Source: Bacteroides sp.
GTDB lineage: Bacteria; Bacteroidota; Bacteroidia; Bacteroidales; Bacteroidaceae
Length of the DNA stretch: 10,941 nucleotides
Assembly: GCA_030151845.1 (NCBI GenBank)
Contig: JASLCM010000095.1
Span: 1-10,941, forward strand
Direction of reading: 5' to 3'
The position numbers and the translations under genes were made by a program. This document shows positions 7,200 to 10,941 of this stretch, piece after piece (position 1 is the first letter of the stretch; every line of letters begins with the position of its first letter). The notes under the pieces were generated by a model. That model was given only the letters and a program-made list of their open reading frames with translations. It did no database searches and was not told the DNA's origin.

Positions 7200-7215
7200 G
7201 CAAGGGAAGCCACGC

Positions 7216-8223
7216 TTACTGAAACTCAGTTTTTATTAAATACTCTGCAATCTGTACAGCATTCAGGGCGGCTCCTTTTTTTATCTGATCACTAACCACC
7301 CAGAAACTTAATCCATTTTCATTTGCTAAATCCTTTCTAACTCGTCCAACATATACAGGACTTTTACCTGTTAGATAGAGGGGCATAGGATACTCTTTTT
7401 GATCGGGGTTGTCCATTAGAACCAATCCTTCGCCATTCTTGAAAGCACTCTTTGCCTCTTCAACTGTTATTGGTCGCTCTGTTTCCACCCAAATACTCTC
7501 AGAGTGAGCTCTTAGCGCAGGTACACGAACACAAGTTGCACTTACTTGAATAGTAGAGTGCATAATTTTTTGAGTCTCATTATACATTTTCATCTCTTCT
7601 TTCGTATAACCATTCTCAGTAAAAGAGTCTACTTGTGGTATAAGGTTAAAAGCCAGTTGATAAGCAAACTTTTCAACAGTAACTGGTTTATCTTCGATAA
7701 TATCTTTATGCTGCTGAAGAAGTTCATCCATAGCAGCAGCTCCAGCACCACTAGCTGCTTGATAAGTTGCTACGTGAACTTTCGTAATAGGTGAAAGATC
7801 CTGTATCGCTTTTAAGGCCACGACCATCTGTATTGTGGTACAGTTGGGGTTGGCTATAATATTTCTAGGGCGATTGTGAGCATCCTTTGGGTTTACCTCA
7901 GGAACAACAAGTGGGATATCTTCATCCATCCGAAATGCACTAGAGTTGTCTATCATTATAGCTCCATGTTTAGTAATGGTCTCCGCAAACTCTTTAGAAG
8001 TGTCTCCTCCCGCAGAGGTAAAAGCAATGTCAATTCCTTTGAAATCATCATTGTGGGCTAGTAACTTAACAGTATGGGGCTCCCCTTTAAAATTGTATAC
8101 ATTTCCAGCACTTCGCTTTGACCCGAAAAGGTGTAGCTCGTCTATAGGAAAGTTTCTCTCTTCTAAAACGTGTAGGAACTCTTGACCAACAGCTCCGCTT
8201 GCACCAACAATCGCAATTTTCAT
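7216..8223 (-). CDS. asd: Aspartate-semialdehyde dehydrogenase
   Basis: Cytoplasmic NADPH-dependent enzyme that reduces L-aspartyl-4-phosphate to L-aspartate 4-semialdehyde, the branch point toward lysine/diaminopimelate, threonine and methionine. The 335 residues are full length for the family. Visible motifs: the N-terminal nucleotide-binding loop GASGAVGQ (7-14), TSAGG (69-73), IDNSSAFRM (91-99), the catalytic cysteine Cys128 in NPNCTT, the YQAASGAGAAAMDEL stretch (154-168), and the substrate and acid-base region CVRVPALRAHSES (231-243) with the likely catalytic His240. It stands alone, convergent with the glyS-FKBP unit and divergent from the antiporter. Its promoter appears to be the TAAATTTG at 8275-8268, embedded in an inverted repeat. 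The leader of about 40 nt is too short for a lysine riboswitch. Confidence 0.96.
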   Translation of the reverse strand: MKIAIVGASGAVGQEFLHVLEERNFPIDELHLFGSKRSAGNVYNFKGEPHTVKLLAHNDDFKGIDIAFTSAGGDTSKEFAETITKHGAIMIDNSSAFRMDEDIPLVVPEVNPKDAHNRPRNIIANPNCTTIQMVVALKAIQDLSPITKVHVATYQAASGAGAAAMDELLQQHKDIIEDKPVTVEKFAYQLAFNLIPQVDSFTENGYTKEEMKMYNETQKIMHSTIQVSATCVRVPALRAHSESIWVETERPITVEEAKSAFKNGEGLVLMDNPDQKEYPMPLYLTGKSPVYVGRVRKDLANENGLSFWVVSDQIKKGAALNAVQIAEYLIKTEFQ

Positions 8224-8249
8224 ATCTTTTATTTTTTCAATTTGTTAGT

Positions 8250-8292
8250 AGTCCTATGAATATGATGCAAATTTATAATATTTCATAGGAAC
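8250..8292. repeat. Inverted repeat straddling the asd promoter (candidate operator)
   Basis: TCCTATGAA (8252-8260) and TTCATAGGA (8282-8290) are exact reverse complements 21 bp apart. Allowing one inserted A in the right arm, the arms grow to AGTCCTATGAA and TTCATAGGAACT. The dyad centre, about 8271, falls inside the asd -7 element at 8268-8275. The right arm is close to where the -33 region of the divergent antiporter promoter would be. Placement suggests a regulator-binding site acting on asd, perhaps on both genes. Confidence 0.5.
8268..8275 (-). promoter_or_regulatory. Candidate -7 promoter element for asd
   Basis: Minus-strand TAAATTTG (8275-8268) is an exact TAnnTTTG match, placed so that transcription starts near 8262, about 39 nt before the asd ATG. 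No good TTTG lies 19-21 nt upstream, so basal activity may be modest or activator-dependent. Confidence 0.55.
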
Positions 8293-8299
8293 TTTCTGC

Positions 8300-8307
8300 T
8301 ATATTTG
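8300..8307 (+). promoter_or_regulatory. Candidate -7 promoter element for the antiporter-tcdA unit
   Basis: TATATTTG is an exact TAnnTTTG match 86 nt before the antiporter ATG. Transcription would start near 8313. A matching -33 TTTG is not apparent around 8275-8281, a region that also lies within the asd-promoter dyad. Confidence 0.5.
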
Positions 8308-8381
8308 TTAAAAACTTGTCTACTTGCATAAACATTCTGTAAAGATAAAAGTTTAAGATAGAAATAGCTATTCACCATTTA

Positions 8382-8386
8382 AAGGA
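8382..8386 (+). promoter_or_regulatory. Shine-Dalgarno-like AAGGA before the antiporter
   Basis: AAGGA ends 7 nt before the ATG at 8394. It is a recognisable ribosome-binding site in a window where most starts have none, and it supports the chosen start. Confidence 0.4.
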
Positions 8387-8393
8387 AACCATT

Positions 8394-10532
8394 ATGAGTT
8401 GGGAAACTATTAGTTCACAGCTACCAATAACAGATCCTACATGGATATTCTTTTTGGTTTTAATGATCATACTTTTTGCACCTATTTTACTAGGAAAGTT
8501 AAAGATCCCCCACATTATAGGCATGATATTAGCCGGTGTTGTGATAGGAGAGTATGGTTTTAATATTTTAGAACGAGATAGTAGTTTCGAGCTATTTGGT
8601 AGAGTTGGCCTCTATTATATCATGTTTCTTGCTGGGTTGGAGATGGACATGGAGGATTTTAAGGTTAATCGAACGAAAGCTCTAGTCTTTGGATTATATA
8701 CCTTTTTTATTCCGATGCTATTAGGAATATGGAGTGGGATGGAGATTCTAGAGTTTAACCTAACCACCTCCATACTTCTGGCTAGTATGTATGCCTCACA
8801 CACTTTGATAGCCTATCCGATTGTTAGCCGTTATGGCCTTTCAAAGTTAAGGAGTGTCAATATAACCATCGGTGGAACAGCGGTTACAGTAACTTTAGCC
8901 CTTCTCATTTTGGCTGTAATAGCGGGAATGTATAAAGGAGATGTAGATCGCCTCTTCTGGATGCTTCTTGTTATAAAAGTTGCATTGGTTTTCTTCTTGA
9001 TAATTTTTGTATTACCACGTTTGGGAAGATGGTTTTTTAGAAAATATGAAGACAATATTATGCAGTTTGTCTTTGTTTTGGGGATGGTGTTTTTAGGTGG
9101 CGGACTCCTTCAGTTAGCAGGTTTAGAGGGTATTCTTGGAGCATTTATGGTGGGACTTGTACTTAACCGGCTGGTTCCTAAACTCTCTCCACTTATGAAT
9201 CGGATAGAGTTTGTAGGAAATGCACTTTTTATTCCTTACTTCTTGATAGGTGTAGGGATGATTATAGATGTTCGATCTCTTTTTCACGGTGGAGAAACAC
9301 TTAAGGTGGCGGTTGTAATGACAGTTGTTGCAACGCTATCTAAGTGGCTAGCTGCCTGGATAACTCAAAAAACATATGGAATGCATAAAAACGAGAGAAC
9401 CATGATGTTTGGGTTGAGTAATGCACAAGCTGCAGCAACATTAGCAGCTGTTTTGGTTGGTAATAAGATAGAGATAGCACCAGGAGTAGCACTCCTAAAC
9501 GATGACGTTCTCAATGGTACAGTAGTAATGATTTTATTTACCTGTATAATTAGCTCTATTTATACCGAGCGTGCTGCCAGAAAGATTACACTATTAGAGA
9601 ATTTAGATGAGGTCTCTACAGAAGATAAAAAAGAGAAGGAGAAGATATTAATACCTGTAGCCAATCCTGAAACGATTGAAAACCTAGTAAACATGGCTCT
9701 TTTAATGCAAGAAGTAAAAGCAAAAGAGGGCTTACTGGGTTTAAGTGTTGTATATGACAATGATACATCCGGTGAGACCTCAGTTGCTCAAGGAAAGCAG
9801 AACTTAGAGCGAGCAGCACAAGTAGCAGCAGCCGCCGATGTAAAGATGGAAACAGTCTCTCGATTTGACTTGAATATAGTTTCAGGAATAGTACATACAA
9901 TTAAAGAGAATGATGTTTCTGAGGTCGTGATAGGCTTACACCAGAAGGCAAATATTGTAGACTCTTTTCTAGGTGGGTTAACAACTAGCTTGTTGAAAGC
10001 TACAAACAAGCAATTAATCATTGTAAAGAGTACAATGCCTGTGAATACCCTAAGAAGAGTGGTGGTGGTTGTACCTAGTAAAGCGCAATATGAACCTGGA
10101 TTCTACAAATGGGTAGAGAGATTGTGCAGGATGGGAACCCAGTTAGGTTGTAAACTTTTATATTACACTCACCCTGAAACAGAGACCTACATCAAGGGCT
10201 ATATAAACAAATACTATAAATCCATGCGAGTAGAGTACTCAACTTTAGAAACATGGGAGGAGTTATTAGCGCTCGAAGGAAAAATCAACTACGACCATCT
10301 TTTAGTTATTGTGGGTGCAAGGAGAGGTTCTATCTCTTATAATCCCGATTTTGAGAAACTTCCCCAGCAGATAGCAAAAAGCTTTTCCTCTCATAGCTTA
10401 ATGGTTATTTATCCCGATCAGTATGGAGATCCAAAAGAGTTAATTTCTTTTTCTGAACCCAGGTACCTTCATAAACCAAAACATTATCTTTGCCTGTGGA
10501 ATAAAATAAGATCAATATTTAATAAGAATTAG
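8394..10532 (+). CDS. CPA2-type cation/proton antiporter with tandem USP-like C-terminal domains
   Basis: Inner-membrane protein of 712 residues. Residues about 13-392 hold roughly 12-13 hydrophobic segments of the Na+/H+ exchanger (Kef-type) fold. Landmarks are IPHIIGMILAGVVIGEYG (38-55), the MFLAGLEMD segment (77-85), SHTLIAYPIVSRYG (135-148), GLEGILGAFMVGLVLNRL (243-260) and GLSNAQAAATLAAVLVG (340-356). A charged linker (about 400-417) leads to two cytosolic USP-like alpha/beta domains, roughly 417-548 (ILIPVANPET..LIIVKS) and 553-690 (RRVVVVVPS..SLMVIY), in place of the TrkA-N domain of KefB/KefC. These may sense nucleotides or stress. In TGGTAVTVTLALLILA-like context (residues 160-174), Val166 stands where related antiporters, as I recall them, have Asp (TDT), so ion coupling may differ. 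The transported ion is not predictable. It starts a unit with tcdA and overlaps no neighbour. Confidence 0.88.
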   Translation: MSWETISSQLPITDPTWIFFLVLMIILFAPILLGKLKIPHIIGMILAGVVIGEYGFNILERDSSFELFGRVGLYYIMFLAGLEMDMEDFKVNRTKALVFGLYTFFIPMLLGIWSGMEILEFNLTTSILLASMYASHTLIAYPIVSRYGLSKLRSVNITIGGTAVTVTLALLILAVIAGMYKGDVDRLFWMLLVIKVALVFFLIIFVLPRLGRWFFRKYEDNIMQFVFVLGMVFLGGGLLQLAGLEGILGAFMVGLVLNRLVPKLSPLMNRIEFVGNALFIPYFLIGVGMIIDVRSLFHGGETLKVAVVMTVVATLSKWLAAWITQKTYGMHKNERTMMFGLSNAQAAATLAAVLVGNKIEIAPGVALLNDDVLNGTVVMILFTCIISSIYTERAARKITLLENLDEVSTEDKKEKEKILIPVANPETIENLVNMALLMQEVKAKEGLLGLSVVYDNDTSGETSVAQGKQNLERAAQVAAAADVKMETVSRFDLNIVSGIVHTIKENDVSEVVIGLHQKANIVDSFLGGLTTSLLKATNKQLIIVKSTMPVNTLRRVVVVVPSKAQYEPGFYKWVERLCRMGTQLGCKLLYYTHPETETYIKGYINKYYKSMRVEYSTLETWEELLALEGKINYDHLLVIVGARRGSISYNPDFEKLPQQIAKSFSSHSLMVIYPDQYGDPKELISFSEPRYLHKPKHYLCLWNKIRSIFNKN

Positions 10533-10534
10533 AG

Positions 10535-10941
10535 ATGAATTGGAAAGCTAGAACAGAGCTTCTATTGGGTGTGGAAAAGATGGAACGGCTTCAGAATGCT
10601 CATGTATTGATAGCTGGACTTGGAGGGGTGGGAGCTTATGCTGCCGAATTAATTTGTAGAGCTGGAGTAGGGAAAATGACTCTTGTAGACGCAGATGTTG
10701 TTCAACCAAGTAATATCAATAGGCAGTTACCTGCACTTTCAGACACTGTGGGAGAGTATAAGACAAAGTTGGTTGGTAACCGTTTGAAAAAAATAAATCC
10801 GGAGTTAGAGTTAGTCTGTCACACCCTTTATTTAAAAGATGAGCGTATCACCGAGCTTTTAGATGAAGCCTCTTATGATTTTGTTGTAGATGCTATCGAC
10901 ACGATATCTCCTAAGTGTTTTCTTATTTACCATACGCTTCA
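10535..10941 (+). CDS. tcdA: tRNA threonylcarbamoyladenosine dehydratase, N-terminal part
   Basis: E1-like (ThiF/MoeB superfamily) enzyme. TcdA uses ATP to dehydrate t6A37 of ANN-decoding tRNAs to the cyclic form ct6A, aiding decoding. The 135 complete codons present begin MNWKARTELLLGVEKMERLQ and show the ATP-binding loop GLGGVG (28-33), VDADVVQPSNINRQL (51-65) with Asp52 and the Asn-Arg-Gln nucleotide-contact set, the Lys76/Lys78 region (EYKTK), and VVDAIDT..K (117-127). The RTELLLG opening and the CRAGVGKMTLVDAD run fit TcdA/CsdL better than ThiF, MoeB or HesA. The ATG lies 2 nt after the antiporter stop codon, so translation is probably coupled. The C-terminal half lies past the window edge, and nothing in the visible part is broken. 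Confidence 0.92.
   Translation, partial: MNWKARTELLLGVEKMERLQNAHVLIAGLGGVGAYAAELICRAGVGKMTLVDADVVQPSNINRQLPALSDTVGEYKTKLVGNRLKKINPELELVCHTLYLKDERITELLDEASYDFVVDAIDTISPKCFLIYHTL

Noticed and set aside
7546..8185. Plus-strand open frames antisense to asd
   Set aside because: They cover catalytic parts of asd, including the Cys128 region, and show no protein-like features of their own.
8224..8262. Lysine riboswitch or leader peptide before asd
   Set aside because: The predicted leader is only about 39 nt and AT-rich, with no room for an aptamer and no short lysine-rich reading frame.
8250..8292. Invertible (phase-variable) promoter, since inverted repeats flank a promoter element
   Set aside because: The arms are short and only 21 bp apart, much closer than Bacteroides invertible promoters, and no recombinase gene is nearby.
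9616..9900. 94-residue open frame on the minus strand inside the antiporter gene
   Set aside because: Its leucine/serine-rich composition mirrors the codons of the sense strand, and the sense frame is a coherent linker plus USP-like domain.

Overview
The window looks like ordinary chromosomal core DNA of an AT-rich member of the Bacteroidota, probably Bacteroidales-like. The evidence is: (i) several intergenic gaps carry the Bacteroidota sigma-factor -7 element TAnnTTTG, once with a TTTG -33 element at the preferred spacing; (ii) most starts lack a Shine-Dalgarno sequence; (iii) the ParC-type topoisomerase, the DUF3316-like protein, the single-chain glycyl-tRNA synthetase and the FKBP lipoprotein all read like Bacteroidota versions. 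I see no insertion sequence, phage gene, CRISPR array, defence cassette or obvious transferred island.

Layout. Positions 1-66 hold most of a tRNA-Leu(UAG) gene on the minus strand, cut by the window edge, with its own consensus promoter at 99-129. Positions 140-4653 are a tight minus-strand operon, transcribed parC, then a DUF3316-like exported protein, then an S41-family peptidase lipoprotein. A 182-bp divergent gap (4654-4835) separates it from the plus-strand pair glyS and an FKBP-type prolyl isomerase lipoprotein (4836-7043). That pair ends in a perfect 40-bp palindromic terminator placed so that it can stop transcription from both sides. The minus-strand asd gene (aspartate-semialdehyde dehydrogenase, 7216-8223) converges on it. 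A second divergent gap (8224-8393) carries two back-to-back -7 elements and a dyad straddling the asd promoter. It leads to a plus-strand pair: a CPA2-type cation/proton antiporter with two USP-like cytosolic domains (8394-10532), and, 2 nt later, the start of tcdA (tRNA t6A dehydratase), which runs off the right edge.

How the genes fit together. Most are housekeeping: DNA topology (parC), translation (tRNA-Leu, glyS, tcdA), synthesis of aspartate-family amino acids and diaminopimelate (asd), and envelope protein folding or processing (FKBP and S41 lipoproteins). The least understood parts are the DUF3316-like protein and S41 lipoprotein coupled to parC, and the antiporter, whose membrane domain seems to lack the aspartate expected at its ion-binding site. 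The dyad over the asd promoter is the best candidate for an undescribed regulatory site. I found no convincing new multi-gene system.
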